Assembly: GCA_003290165.1 (NCBI GenBank)
Contig: QNQO01006955.1
Location: 1 to 64,000 of the forward strand
Direction: 5' to 3'
Source: Berberis thunbergii
Lineage: Eukaryota > Streptophyta > Magnoliopsida > Ranunculales > Berberidaceae
Length of the DNA stretch: 64,000 nucleotides
Every line of letters starts with the position of its first letter. Position 1 is the first letter of the stretch. The notes under the pieces were generated by a model. The model saw only the letters and a program-made list of their open reading frames with translations, did not search any database and was not told the DNA's origin. A program made the translations under genes and the position numbers. Positions 20,329 to 32,652 of the stretch are shown here, in pieces.

Positions 20329-20589
20329 GTTGTTCCCCGAGTTAGTAGGCCATCATATCGGTTAACTATGTCACTTTTTGAAAATATACGTCACTCATGA
20401 TGATTGAGTCTGAACCGTTACTTGAGTAGTGCGCTTCATTAATTAAGTGTGCGTCATTTCAATGGAGAAAAGGCGAAAAATCAATCCCTATTTAGATCTC
20501 CCTTTCTGCAGAGATTGATTCTTCCATTTCTTCATTTTTAGAGACTTCGTTATGTTCAGTTTTTGATTGAAAGTTTATTCACCTTTTCC

Positions 20590-22965
20590 ATGGCTCGCCA
20601 AAATTACCTTGACGATGAGCTTCTTGCTAAGGGCCCCCAGTTATGAAGATAGGTCGGCTTCCGAATCGAGCCTGGTTGAGATTCAAAAGACATATGGGAT
20701 CCTAAAGACCTGCCATTTTACACTTTGAATGATGATCAGACGCCAATGTTTCCCCAGAAGGATTTTTCTGTTTGCACCGTGGGATGCTTCAATCTGGTCT
20801 ATTTTTTCCCGTGCTCAAGGAGATCTGGGGCTTTTTAGAATTTTTTGGAATCCCTTCTGCTCAGTTGGTGCCGAATAGGTACATGACTATCCTTCTCATA
20901 TTGATAAGGGCGAAGGATACTGGTGTCCACGTGACTCTTAGGGTCATCCAGCTAGTGACTTCTCCTTGGCTGAATGATCACGTTGTGTGCAAGATGGCAG
21001 AAATTATGCTTCCTGGCTCCTCCGGATTCAAAGTACTTCAAGTTCAAAGGTCGTCCGCTTGAGCGGGAGTTCAAGCCATTTCGTAAGTATCGTTTCACCT
21101 TTTGATTCCGTTGTATTGCTTGTATGCTGATTGTCGCATGTGTTTTTTGTAAGGAAGTTCCCCACCACTCCTCTTTCTCTGAAAGAAGAGGCTGTTGTGG
21201 AGTCATTTCGTGTCATGCCGAAAATGAGTGTGGAGAAAGTTATCTACCCTTCTAATTTCAGTTGTAGTGGGTTGTGGGCCTACTTGCATGGGGCTCCCAT
21301 ATCTTCAGAGCGCTGAAGGTTAAGTTCGAAGGTAGAGCCTCTTCCAAGAAGAGGAAGACCTCCAAAGTTAAGGCTCCCATCCTACCAAACACAGAGTGGT
21401 TTCCTGAGGCGCTTGCCTTCTTTATTAGTTCGAAGAGGTCTCGCGCTGGGGCCTAGCCGACTTCCAAATGGTCTGCCCCATTGAGGGAAGAGCATGATTC
21501 TCACATGTCCGTTGGGGCGAAGGTTGTAGCATCTGGCTTTGAGAAAGATCACTTGTGGTTAGCAGAGGTTCATGATGCGTCATAGTTGAGTATTGAGCAG
21601 GCTAAGACTTTGAGTGAGAAGCAAATGTTGGCTGCTATGGCGGCTTCTACTGGTGCTGACCAACCCAGACCCATTTTACTGGAAGGCTTTGATGAAGATT
21701 CACCTGTGGTCCCAGAGGTAAATCGTCATGCTGATGGATCGTCTGACAGTGGTTCTTGTAGTGTGGACTGTCCCTTTTGTAGTCCGCATTGTCCTCCATC
21801 TCGCTCCAGACCATATATCAAGGTAATGGAGTGTCCGCTAGAAAATTCGCTTCCTTATCTCCCTTCGAATTTTACTGAGCTGGCTAGCAACAAAGGGTCG
21901 ACTCCTGGTGACAAAGGGAAGGTTGTAAATGAGGGCCCAGGTGTGGTGGAGACTACAAGGGGCGACACTTGCTTAATCCTACATCTGGGAGAGCTTCATC
22001 CAGATGCGCGGATGAGTTTGTTTGCTCTGGACGTAGTGAAAATGAGCAACCGGGCCTGGTACCTGAAGTTTGACATTGATTATGTTTTGAGGAAGCATAT
22101 AAGTAGACGATATAGCTTGCTGTCGAACTGTGCTCCAAAGCCTAAGGAGGGTGCGTTGGAGGAACGCTTGGATAAGGGGTTGAAACACCTTATGCTGGGG
22201 ATGTCCCAATTGAGCCAGGTAGACGTCGTTAGGACGAAAATTGAGGAGGCTCGTGAGAATGTATACACCATGGAGAGTGTCTTTTCAACCATGCAGAAGT
22301 CGTATTCTAATGCACTTTTTAAAATTGAATCGTTGAGAAAGCAGATTGAGGAGAAGAGGCTGGAACAGTTAGCCATTGATGTTGAGACCCAAAGAGTTTC
22401 GTTTGGAAGCCCTTGAGTCTGATTTAGCAGAGGCGGTGTTCGCAAGGGATAGATCTAGATAAGAACTGAACCAGGTTTGCCTTGATCTAGAAGTTGCACA
22501 AGAAGTCGTGGCTAATATGGGCTCTAAGTTACATTATCTTGTTGACGAGAATACCATGAAGGAATATGAGTGGTTTCCCAGAGACAGCAGTTAGAGGCCG
22601 ATGTGGAATTCAATGCTCGAAAAGCAAGGAAAGTTGGGGACCAACTTCTCCTGGAGCAACATGAATTTAGCGCAGTTAAAAGTAGCCTGATTACTGAGTG
22701 GTCTCAAGTTGATGCACTGACAGGAAAGTTGGAGCTGTTGGAGCATGAACTTGCTAAAGCAAAGGTGCACGAGGAAGAACTTCTCAAGGGGTAAATAACG
22801 TGTGAATTCCGCTGGGTCATACATGGGAGGTTAGAACTGTTGGAGATGATAAAGGAAGAACACCCGGAATGGGACCTTGCTTATTACAAGAAGGTGTTCT
22901 ATCTAGATTTCAAAGTGGTCTATGAGTCGTCAGAGAAAGAGGGGGATCCGAATCATGGAGCTTAA
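20590..22965 (+). pseudogene. Antisense ORF protein of element 1 (Tat-lineage aORF, gypsy-type transposon family)
   Basis: Opposite in strand to gag. The ATG at 20590 (MARQNYLDDELL) opens several broken frames. One part reads FFPVLKEIWGFLEFFGIPSA and then QLVPNRYM, which resembles the conserved block of plant 'putative gypsy type transposon' proteins. A likely 71-bp intron (GTAAGTATC at 21083, AG at 21152-21153) joins PLEREFKPF to KFPTTPLSLKEEA. The longest intact frame, 21586-22416 (276 codons), has an acidic/Ser-rich start and an amphipathic, coiled-coil-like C-terminus (RKQIEEKRLEQLAI). A further coil segment is at 22570-22794, and the end is near PEWDLAYYKKVF. Function is unknown even in intact relatives. 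Stops and frameshifts make this copy dead as a whole. Confidence 0.7.
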
Positions 22966-23660
22966 GCTGAGGTATGCATTGACCCAACTTCTGCTTCTTA
23001 TCCTATTAGATTAAGTTCCCCTGTAATTGTACCTCTTCCTAGTGAGGAGTAAATTTCGTACATCTGTACCTTTTGTTTCAACTATTAATGAAAATAGATT
23101 TATTTTGAGTATGCTTTGTTCTCGTATTTTGCTCGGTCTCCATGTCACATGCTTTCCATTTTGCTTTGTCATTTTATTTTGACATAAGTCCGGTTGAGTT
23201 AGTAGGGAGCCAAGTGGTTTGTCTGATGTTGAGAGTTTGATCGTTTATGTCACGAATAATTTTGACCCATTCTTCTGTGAGGTCTCAGAGTTGCTATCGC
23301 GTGGTTACATTTAGTAGGGGACATTCTGCGGAGGGTTTGGCAGCAGGTTACACTACCCAGGCTTCAACTCATCCTTGAGGTAAGCCGTTGGAGACTCAAG
23401 TTATGTATCTGACCGTTGGTTGCAGTCGTTGGCATGAATGAACTGTTGCAGCCGAGCACATGCGTTGTACTTGAGCAAGAGCGCTTGGCCCAAGTTAGGT
23501 TTCGTAAGCTCGGGGTGGTATCCCGTGCAGCATTCGTCTGCGCGTTAGCTGGTTGATTTTTTAGCCGACTCAAGTGGTCATTGCTGATAACCAAATGTCA
23601 GCCTCTGTGAGCGTAAAGACGCTGCTTGAGCTGTGTAATAGGATTTGGCGACTGTTGTCT
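22966..23660 (+). other. Downstream region of the antisense gene
   Basis: No coding region. TTAATGAAAATAG near 23084 could serve as the polyadenylation region of the antisense gene. The part from about 23250 has a reverse-complement counterpart in element 2 (51246-51600), so this stretch was in the common ancestor. Confidence 0.5.
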
Positions 23661-24470
23661 TGAGAAATAACAATGGTCTCGTGGCGAGCCGTTGACATCA
23701 GTCGAGGCTGACTGGGCTCCCACCTTCCAAACCATCTATACCCGTGCAGAGCGTGCTACAGGTTTGGGATGAGAGAATTTGACGATCATGGTCAGTAGGA
23801 GAGTAGTGATCCTGTGGTGGATCGTCGACATCAGATGGAGCTGACTAGACTCCCACCTTCCAAGTCACCTACAACCGCGTGAGTGGGCTACAGGTTTGGG
23901 ATGAGAAAATTCGGCGATCGAGGTTTATAGAAGATCAGTGGTCCCATGGCAAACCGTCTACATTAGCTAGATCTGACTAGACTCTTACCTTCCAAATCAT
24001 CTACACTCGTGAGCATCGAGCTACAAATTTGAGAGATTTTGGCGATCGTGGTCTGTAAAAGAGCAGTGGTCTTGTGGCGAACCATCGACATCAATCAAAA
24101 CTGACTAGGCTTCCACCTTCTAAATCATCTACACTCGTGCAGAGTGGGCTACAAGTATAGTCGTTGGTAATTCGGCGACAATGGTCTATAAAAGAGCAGT
24201 GGTCCCTTGGCGAACAGTCGAAATCAGTTGGAACTGACTAGGCTCCCACCTTCCAAACCATCTACACCCGCGTAGGGCTGGCTATACCAGAAGTTGTCGT
24301 CACTGAAGAGACTTACCTGATCGGGTTCGGTGACCATCATTCACGAAGGGGGCAACGGTCCCTGGCGAGTCGTCGTCATCAAGTGTAAGAACGTTGATTA
24401 GACTCCCACTTCCTAAGCCATCAACATTTGCGCGCAGCGAAGTAGGCGTTGGGATGAAACAAAAGTCGTC
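23661..24470. repeat. Tandem array, about 130-bp units, element 1
   Basis: Six units share GGCGA.CCGTCGACATCAG, CTGACTAG.CTCCCACCTTCC, TCTACACCCG.G and a GGCGATC.TGGTC boundary. Units differ by 15-30% by eye, so the array is old. The same array, in opposite orientation because the element is opposite, is in element 2 at 50467-51245. Confidence 0.88.
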
Positions 24471-25932
24471 ATCAGTTGAAACTAACTAAGCTTGCCTTGC
24501 TAGGTTGAGGCTCCGCCTGTTACAGGCGTGCGAGTGTACTTCCGCAGACAGATTGAATTGTGTGGATTAGTTATTACTAATTTCAAGGAAAAATAGGTAC
24601 TTTAAATCAGCTGGTGATATGTAGGTGTGCTCCATGTGTCAAAAATGACTAGAGTTTCTACTACTTGCATCAGCGCTTGTGGTAGAATGTCACTCAAATA
24701 GTGGGATGGGCTAGTATAAGAATAACTGGGTACAATGTACAATGTAGATTGTCGTAGGATCATGATGCCACATGTACAATGTAGATTGCGTGGTGACATG
24801 CGTACGTCGTAGATCGCGAGACGGTTGAGTATCGATTACTCCCCGCAATTAATTGGGTTGTGTGCAACATCATTAATTGGGTGAATGTGGTCCTGTGTAG
24901 TTTCCTTAGGAATCGTCACCTCCTCATTTCCCATACGATATTTAATGTTGATATTTAATGCTGACGCGCCTGTTTGGTGAGCCAATATGTCTATATAATT
25001 GTGTCCCTCCATCGTTGTAGGCATTATGTTTAATAGAGTGCACTTCTTCAGATGTTCTTACTCAAAGAATATGCTTTGGGTTTTCCAAAGGCTAAAGGAA
25101 GATCTCCAACGCTGGAGTCTTTGAATATTCTGACATCTGCACCAACGAGTCTTGATTAGACTTGCTATTATGCGTGGCCACCTGCTTTGGGTGAACACTC
25201 AATTGGTTCGTTGAGACCTTATAAGTTCTTCACGTATTTCGTAAATGAAGTACGAGCTTTTCTCAAGGGACGAGTCTTTCGTTTACGTGCTGGTGCCTAG
25301 TCAGTGCTTCAAACCGCTTAATTTCTGAGATAACACCAGCAGCCAACCTTGGAGCGATTGTTTTCCTCCCTTCTCAGCTAGCCTTGACGCATTGTGCTGC
25401 ACTGAAACTCGGGGTTGTGGAGCGGAGTTGGACATGGCTTGTCAGAGTGGGCCATTGACTCCTAGACTCCCCCCTCATCCCTCAGTGGGAGGGTGCACTT
25501 GATATGTTTCAACCTGATATTTGTCCCAAGTTCATCTGGTTGGGCGGATCGAGCGGTGAGTTGGTTGTAGCTTCGGCCGGCGTGTCACGGGGATTCGGTT
25601 GCTAATTCTATACCATCTTAGGTCATCCTTGCAAGGTGGGTCATCTTTTTTGGAGAAGTCGCTGAGCAAAACTCTAAGATGTTTCGTCATTTACCCGGGT
25701 TACCTTTGCTGTCTCTTCTAAGTCCTCTTTTGAAGTCGGGTTGTTTAAGCTAATATTTACTATACGTCACATCATATTCAGACGCTTGTAGTTTGTAATC
25801 TTTTGTACCTGCATTTGGGTTCTCGTTGTTACATTTTTTCAGTAATCAATAGAGCGTGTTTGCATAATTCTCTTTTATTTCTTAACCGATTGCAAATCAC
25901 ATAAGCTCCTAAGAATTAAAACTCTACATTGA
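24471..25932. other. Unassigned middle region of element 1
   Basis: Read on the minus strand this corresponds to 48900-50466 of element 2; for example GGTTGAGTATCGATTACTCC pairs with GGAGAGTAACCGATACTCAA. No frame matches a known domain. Open stretches here are short and not conserved between the two elements. Confidence 0.5.
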
Positions 25933-27520
25933 CTACTGAAAGAAAACTAAACAATTGAATATGATGACTGTTGGCGAAGAGAGGTTGATCTGACCCTGAA
26001 GTGAATGTGCATGGCCATTGCCTGGATCGTAAGTACCTTTAGCAAACTTCCAAGTTTCTCTGACGCTGTCGAGGTTACTAAAGAGTAAACCTTGCGTGGG
26101 AGGGTCCTTCTGCGCCCATCGATAGTCGTGGGGTTGTGCTCCTATTTGCAATGACCTCTTCGTTGGGCCTGACATCCTGTCTAGCTGGAGAGCGGACTGC
26201 TCCTGTAATGCTGGAATGTTCTCCGTTGGTAAATTGAGCCACTGTTGTTGAGATTTTGTTACCATCTGGGTTGAGTGACTTCTCCACAGTTCCTGAGTCT
26301 TGCTTCTATTCAACTTGTTTGGCGGGCTCCAACTGAATATGGGAACATTTTTCTGCTTTAGTGCAACATAATGGCATCCCCGTGTCGGTGGTTGGTCCCC
26401 ATGAATTATTCCCTCATAATGGTTGGCGGTATACTTGATGCACTGATGAAGGGTGGAGACTACGTCCTCCATATTATGAAGCTAGGGTCTTCCCAAGATG
26501 AGATTATAGGTAGACGGTGTGTCTACCACCATGAAGTCCAAGAACGTGACCTTCCTTAGTTGTGGCTTTTCTGCCACCACTGCTAGCCTTATCTTCCCAA
26601 TCGGGAAGCATTTCTTTCCGCTGTACCCAATCAGTGGGTAGTCGGAAGACGTAGGGGTGGGCATGGGACATGATTGACCTCATCCCTATCCCATCTCATT
26701 TGTTCGGGATCGGGACGGGGCAGGATGGGATAGACCCCATCCCGACCTCGTCCCATCTCAAACGGATTCGGGACGGGATAAACATATGCTAAATAGACAT
26801 CATCCTTCAATGAAGAATAACAAAAGAGTTTCATCTCACATTACTCCAACACTAATAATACAAAATTTATGTACATATAACTTTCATTATAATAATATTA
26901 AATGTCATAAAATTTATGGTCCAATGAACTTACAAGTTTTTATGTTAAGCATCATTTATGTGATATACTAACCAATAGTTCATATAACTCATAGTGCAAA
27001 ACTAAAACAAACCATCATTTTTCTTTATTTTTCAACAAAAATAATTGTCCTATAACCAATCTAAAAAATGAAAAACATAAAATTTTCATAGGTTCTATTT
27101 GACCTAAAATTTCCAAATTGAAGTTTTTATCTAAACAAAGAGTACTAAATCAAGCAAAGTAAATTTTCAAGATGTTTTGATTTAATTTTAAAACGCATCC
27201 TAAACTTCCTTCTAGAAAGTAGTTTGATTAAAATTAATAATAATAAATAGTAAATAAATAAGTTCGGGACATGACGGGTGAGATTGAAAATATCTATCCT
27301 GACCCCATCCAACTCAAGATTGGGAGGGGATGGGATCAGGATGAGTTTGATCAATCCCAAAATGACCCGAAAAAATTGGGACGGAACAGGACTGAGATTG
27401 CAGGATGGGATGCCCACCCCTAGGAAGATGTTAGGTTATCTTCCTTGAGGTCCATACTGTGGAATGCGTTGTAGAATAGAACGTTGAAAGAACTTTCCGT
27501 GTCGACCAGGGTCCTCAACA
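25933..27520 (-). pseudogene. Retropepsin-like protease of element 1, split by a hAT insertion
   Basis: The aspartic protease cleaves the Gag polyprotein. Upstream of the insertion the minus strand reads LVDTESSFNVLFYNAFHSM, where DTE replaces the catalytic DTG (Glu codon at 27495-27497). Downstream it reads GYSGKKCFPIGKIRL, VTFLDFMVVDTPS and YNLILGRP, the usual flap and ILGR end. The frame then runs on as 179 codons (25933-26472) without a known domain, where RT would be expected. The hAT element at 26652-27422 splits the gene. The active-site change alone should abolish activity. Confidence 0.8.
26652..27422. mobile_element. hAT-type insertion in the protease of element 1
   Basis: 771 bp with TAGGGGTGGGCA at the left and TGCCCACCCCTA at the right. 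Flanks are GGAAGACG (26644-26651) and GGAAGATG (27423-27430), an 8-bp duplication with one mismatch. Subterminal sequence is built of TCGGGA and CCCATCC words in both orientations, and the centre is AT-rich. No transposase. The ends match the other three elements of this type here, but the interior differs. Confidence 0.9.
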
Positions 27521-27529
27521 CTTCTCAAC

Positions 27530-29167
27530 TTGCTATAGAGACCAAAATGAAAAAACGTCATTGTGCGGTGCGCGGACACCTTCGAGGTCCTTATCTATGA
27601 AGGTCAAGGCCGGGATGCAACTTTACACCTGCGGGTAATACACGCTTCTATCCTTGTTGTGGGTTGTGTCCACATCTCAAGGAGTGTCCGCTTGTGGGAC
27701 CTGTTTGATTGTTTTTCTTCTGATCCGAATTCGTGAAGGACATATATTATGCCAAAAGTCTCCTTCTCAATTTATTTGACTGCATCTCCCCTTTCCCTGG
27801 TTCAGTCTTGTCATTTTTCTGGGCCCAGGAATTCCTTTAGCTTGCTCTTGTGAATCTAGTACTCAATTTCGTACGTTAGACTCTTGCAGTTGTTGGTGTC
27901 GTGGCCACCCTCCTTGTGGTATGAGAAATACTTGTTGTTGTCGCGTTTGGAGGGGTCTTCGCATTGCTCTGGGGCCACTTCAGATCTTCCTAGTTTTTCA
28001 TGGAATTAAGGGCGTCCGACAAGCTAGAGTTGAGGGGGGTCATGGATCTGGATCCAAGATAGTTGGAAGATTTCTCTGACCCGACACAGCTAGAGTACAA
28101 CCTGTTGTCGTTGCACTTTCGCTAGTTTCTTTCTTCGTCTTCTCATTTTTTCCCTCCTTTCTGTCTTTAGTAATGGAGGGTTTCTTCTCTACTTCAGTTT
28201 CCCTTTTTTATTGTTCTCATTTTCTCTAGGGTGATATACCTCTGTGCGCCTTTCAAGAGTTCTGCCATATCTAGGGTGTTCCAAGGTGAGGAAGTCATCA
28301 AACTTTCCCTCTCTTAGGCTCACAGTTAAAGTTTTCATGGTTGTGTCATCAATGCAGCCGTCAATGAGCATCAGCTAGTCATTAAAGCGCGCGGCGTATT
28401 CCCTTAGTGTTTCGTTTGTCCTCTGCCTCAGGGAGAGTATATAGTGCGAGCCTTTCCTAATCTGCTAGCTTCCGACAAAGTGTGTTAGGAATTCTTTGGC
28501 CAGTGTCTTGAATGAGTTGATTGAATTTGGCGGGAGGCTGTGGAACCATGTCAGCGTTGACTTCTTTAGGCTGGTAGGGAACGTTTTGCACATCGCCAAT
28601 TCAGAACCTTATTTTGAGTGCCATTACATGTAGTTAATGATGCAAGTGGTCAAATGGGTCGCCTGTCCCGTCATAGAATTCTAGCTTTGGAGGGCTGAAC
28701 TTCTTTGGCAGAGCCTTGTTCATGATATGGTCCATGAACAGGGGAACATAAAGGCGGTACATAACATCTGGGTCATGGCCCCTCAGCGGAGGGAGTTTTA
28801 CGGGACGAGTCTGTCTACCCTTTGAGTTGGATCTATGTTGACCACGCCGCCACCTCTAGTCCAGTAGAGCTAGTAGGGGCTTGACTCCCCTGTGCCCGCT
28901 CTCTGTTATCGTCTGGATATTAAGGTCTGTGCTGCTCCTAAGCTCTATCGGCAAGTGGAGGGTTTTGCTGAATAAGAATCTCCATTTCTTTAGCAATCTG
29001 ATGTATTTGTGAGGACAACTAATCCATCCTGGGGTCTGTCGCGGTTGTTCTTGGCGCGGGAGTGTGAGCCTACTAAATTTTATGTTACCGGCACCACTGA
29101 AAGCGCTGGTCTGAGCGTTTGACGTGTCCCTCTATTCTCCATTGTTGCGGGATCTGGTGGTCACCAT
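27530..29167 (-). pseudogene. Gag of element 1 (Tat/Retand type), decayed
   Basis: On the minus strand the start MVTTRSRNNGE is at 29167, 54 bases after the primer site. The central retrotransposon Gag domain includes FMDHIMNKALPKKFSPPKLE and DGTGDPFDHL (about 28700-28640), parallel to the better preserved gag of element 2 at 46278. A zinc knuckle was not recognised. Frames are broken by several stops and shifts. The Gag shell would be the element's main packaging protein. Confidence 0.8.
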
Positions 29168-29222
29168 CTTCTTGAATTATGAAGAGAGACGATGTTAGTG
29201 ATTGGTTAGGAGCTATGTCGTC

Positions 29223-29240
29223 CCCACGTACGGCACCAAA
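29223..29240 (-). other. Primer binding site of element 1
   Basis: The minus strand reads TTTGGTGCCGTACGTGGGGA directly after the 5' LTR. It is the same position and similar sequence as in element 2 (TTTGGCGTCGCCGTGGGGA). Confidence 0.75.
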
Positions 29241-29241
29241 C

Positions 29242-29908
29242 TGATGCAGTCGATTTTCGCTCCCTGCTTGACCTTGACTTGCTGACCTGCACAAGGAATG
29301 TACGTTGAGCCACGGACCACCATTTTGGTGGCTGATGGCACTCCGATGCTAAAGTTAGACATAGATTTGAGGAAAGCTTAATGTTGTAAACATGAAATTT
29401 GTAGCGTACCTTAGCTTACGAACCTCGCGTCTTATTTATAGTGTTGGAGTCCTGGTTCGACCAGCATAGTTTAGGGAAGGACGTCTTCATAGAGATCCTT
29501 ATCTAATTAGGAGTTGTTCTGTGGAGGGGAGTTTCCTTGTTAGACTTGTGCTCCTAGATACGTGGGAGATAGTTCACAATCAGAGTGTTGTCCATAGATG
29601 GAAGTTTCCATGTACGACGTATACTCTGGTATTTGCTTCCTAGTTGGAAACAAGGTGCTGCTGCTTGCCTGTCTGAAGCTGATCTCCGAGATATTTTCCA
29701 TAATAAGTCTTACGGGTATTGGGGATGGCTGTCAAACGTGTGGGCTTAACAGGCTGTAGTAATTTGGGTTAGTCTGGCGAACTGCGCAGTGAGGTATTGA
29801 AACCGCTTGGGCAGGATCCGTGTTGGGCTGACGCTTGGGCCTGTTATTCCTTGAGATCATCATGACACGTGTACTGTGTAGAAGAGATGATGTTTCAATG
29901 TATCATCA
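29242..29908 (-). repeat. 5' LTR of element 1
   Basis: 667 bp. The plus strand reads TGATGCAGTCGATTTTCGC to GTATCATCA. It pairs with 19658-20328. A minus-strand TATA box (CTATAAATAAG, about 29431-29441) is the likely promoter of the gag-protease transcript. Confidence 0.88.
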
Positions 29909-29979
29909 TAGGGCATAATGATAAAGACACAAATCATTCTCATTCATATTCCCATTCCATTGAGTAACCAAACATGGCC
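29909..29979. mobile_element. Tourist-type MITE copy B, right part
   Basis: TAGGGCATAATGATAAAGAC through GAGTAACCAAACATGGCC, then TTA at 29980-29982. It completes the MITE begun at 19385, showing that element 1 landed inside it. Confidence 0.85.
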
Positions 29980-30178
29980 TTAGTCGAAGCGATGTGATAT
30001 TTAACCCCAAGGTATGCATGCATGTGTGTGTGTCGTGTACCTATATCTTCCCTATCATATTGTTGCTATGGTGCCCCTACATCTCATAGTAAAGTATTAG
30101 CATTCATGAATTTTAATTACCAAATAATTGTAATGGACGTGTTTGTACTTGAAATCGAATAAAATAATAGGTTAATGT

Positions 30179-30638
30179 TGTTGGAATATTCAATAATATA
30201 TATTTCTATATGGTTATATAAAGTAAGACAGTATGAAAGGCTGGTGTTTGCACACTTTCAAATTCAAAAGACCTGATCTATGACTAGTGCCATTTTGAAC
30301 AAGTGATTGCAAACTTTCAGAATGGGTGCATTTAACTCACTAAATAGCTCGCATTTGCCATCAGTTATGGATATATGAAATTGTTTAAAAGACAATTTCA
30401 AACTTTAACTTCTTTCTCATTACAATCATATGCTTTCCTTATAGAAGTTTCCAAGGGAATACTTCGAATTTGTTTTTTGCAGTATCAACACTTTGTTGTA
30501 TCCTAAAAGTGATTTGCCAATAACCCTTTAGCAAACTCAATTGAGTGGGGGGCAAATAACACTTTAAAGAAATGATTTAAATCATACCTCAAAGTCGTCT
30601 TTAATTTGCTCTCTAAATTATTTCTTTCTTACTCAACA
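30179..30638 (+). repeat. 5' LTR of Ty1/copia element, copy B
   Basis: TGTTGGAATATTC to TACTCAACA, 460 bp, matching 3551-4059. The sequence just upstream is also shared with copy A (GGTTAATGT), so the insertion predates the segment duplication. No matching 3' LTR is found. Confidence 0.75.
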
Positions 30639-30660
30639 ATCTTAAAGTGTTATTTTGCAA

Positions 30661-32652
30661 TGGAGAACAAATCCAATAATATGGCTATGAAGGTTATCAA
30701 TCAAGATGTCTATAAGTTTGACAAGTTTGATGGAGCAAGCTTTACTCGATGGAAGGACAAGATGTACTTTATGCATACTGTTCTAAATGTGATATATGTG
30801 CTGGACTAGAAATTGCAGCATTTTCCTAAACTAAGTGACAAAGACACAGAGAAAATAATTGCAGACTGCAAGAAACGTGAAAAAGATAAATTGGTTTACA
30901 GATGACACATTCTGGGAACACTTACTGATCAATTATATGATATTTACACACATATCAAATCTCCAAGATAAATATGGGCAACACTCCAATACAAATACAC
31001 AACGGAGAAAAGAGGTACGGGCAAATACCCTTTAAATTCATCTCGGTCTATTGTATTTTTAACAGAAGGTGTCAGAACACAAGTTCTAAATAAGTTACCT
31101 ATACTATTGAATGTAGAAGATGATCTAAAAATTCTAACTGAAGCAACGGCTTCAAGAGATGCATCTTTTTGGAAAGAAGCTATAGATGATGAGACGGATT
31201 CAGTGATGTCAAATCAAACGTTGATTTTAGTAGACTTATCACAAGGATCAAAAGCAATTGGGTATTTTGAAGAAAATACAATACCGATGGGTCAATTCAA
31301 ACCTTTAAAGCTAGGTTAGTAGCCCAAGGTTTTAAACAGAAGCAAGGAATAAATTACTTCGATACTTATGCACCATTAGCCAGGTTTACATCTATAAGAG
31401 TATTGTTTGCTTTAACATCTTTGTATAATTTGCATGTGCATCAAATGGATGTGAAAACAACCTTTTTGAATGGTGATTTGGAATAAGAAGTCTTTATGGA
31501 ACAACCAGAAGGGTTTGTTCTTTCGGTAAATGAGAAGAAAGTTTGTAAATTGGTCAAGTCATTATATGGATTGAAATAAGCACCCAAACAATGGCATGAG
31601 AAATTTGACTATATAATTTTGTCATATGGATTTAGACATAATAATGTTGATAAATACATATATTCTAAATTCACAAATGACTATGGTGTTATTATATGCT
31701 TATATGTTGACGACTTTCTAATTTTTGGTACAGAGGTGTATTTTAAAATAAGAAGTATCTAAATTCAAAATTCAAGATGAAAGACTTGAATGAAGTAGAT
31801 ACTATCTTAGGTATTAAAGAAACACAGTGCAAGTTATGTTATGTGCCAGTCACACTATATTGAGAAATTGCTCCTTAAATTTAAGCATCTGCAAATAAAA
31901 GAAGCAAGTACCCCTTATCAGCCCAGTGAAACTATGCTTAATAATTCTGGCAGATCAGTTGCACAACTTGAGTATGCTAGTGTAGTAGGTAGTTTCATGT
32001 ATGTCATGCATTGTATAAGGCCAAATATTGCATTTGTAGTATGCAAGCTTTCTAGATACACCAATATCTAAGTATTGCTCATTAAAAAGCAATTAATAGA
32101 GTTTTTGGTTATCTTAAAAGAACCATTAACTTGAGTTTATCATACTCAAAGTTTCTTGTAGTACTCGAAAGATATTCAGATGCAAGTTGGATAACATGTG
32201 CTAGTGACAATAAATTACATCAAGGTAGATTTTTCCAATTGATGGAAGAGCAATTTCTTGGGCTTCCAAGAAACAAACATGTATAGCACATTCAACTATG
32301 GAATCCAAATTTATAACATTGGCAACAGTAGGTAAATAAGCATAATGGCTTAGAATTTGCTATTGAAAATATAATTGTGGCCGCAACCAGTGTCTTCAAT
32401 TTCTTCATACTACGATAGTATGGCTACATTGTCTTGAGCATATAGTAAAGTATACAATGGAAAATCTAGACATATTAGCTTGAGACATGAATATGTCAAA
32501 CAATTAATAATGGATGGAGTTATTAATATTATTTATGTTAAGTCAAGTAATAACTTGGCAGATTCACTTACAAAAGCACTCTCAAGAAATTTAGTAGTTA
32601 GTACATCTAGTGGAATGGGGCTCTTTAAATGCCCAAGAACCCATTCCTAACG
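30661..32652 (+). pseudogene. Copia polyprotein remnant: gag start, RT and RNase H; protease and integrase deleted
   Basis: The gag start (MENKSNNMAMKVINQD, FDGASFTRWKDKM) has stops after 49 and about 80 codons. Near 31065 the sequence jumps from gag straight to the region just before RT (ATASRDASFWKEAIDDE), so protease and integrase are lost. RT shows APLARFTSIRVLFAL, HQMDVKTTFLNGDL, QPEGFV, the catalytic LYVDDFLIFG and TILGI, with frameshifts and stops. RNase H pieces include LEYASVVGSFMYVM and IRPNIAFVV, and the end SSGMGLFKC matches the usual copia C-terminus. It is not functional. Confidence 0.88.

Larger units (their letters stand above)
19658..29908 (-). mobile_element. Element 1: Tat/Retand-like Ty3/gypsy element without polymerase
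   Basis: 10,251 bp bounded by two LTRs (19658-20328, 29242-29908), inserted in the Tourist MITE with GAGGG/TAGGG flanks (one mismatch). Read on the minus strand: 5' LTR, primer site, gag, protease, about 2 kb of unassigned sequence, a tandem array, a gene on the opposite strand, then 3' LTR. No RT, RNase H or integrase motif is seen in any frame. In the Tat lineage an antisense ORF between pol and the 3' LTR is known, which supports the assignment. A hAT-type insertion lies in the protease. It can only have moved with enzymes supplied by a relative. Confidence 0.8.

Noticed and set aside
23661..24470. Regularly spaced repeats that might suggest a CRISPR-like array
   Set aside because: Units are about 130 bp, diverged throughout with no constant repeat plus variable spacer pattern, in a plant retroelement, and with no cas-like genes.
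26078..26287. Second minus-strand frame in the post-protease region
   Set aside because: Shadow of the 179-codon frame at 25933-26472; no motif in either.
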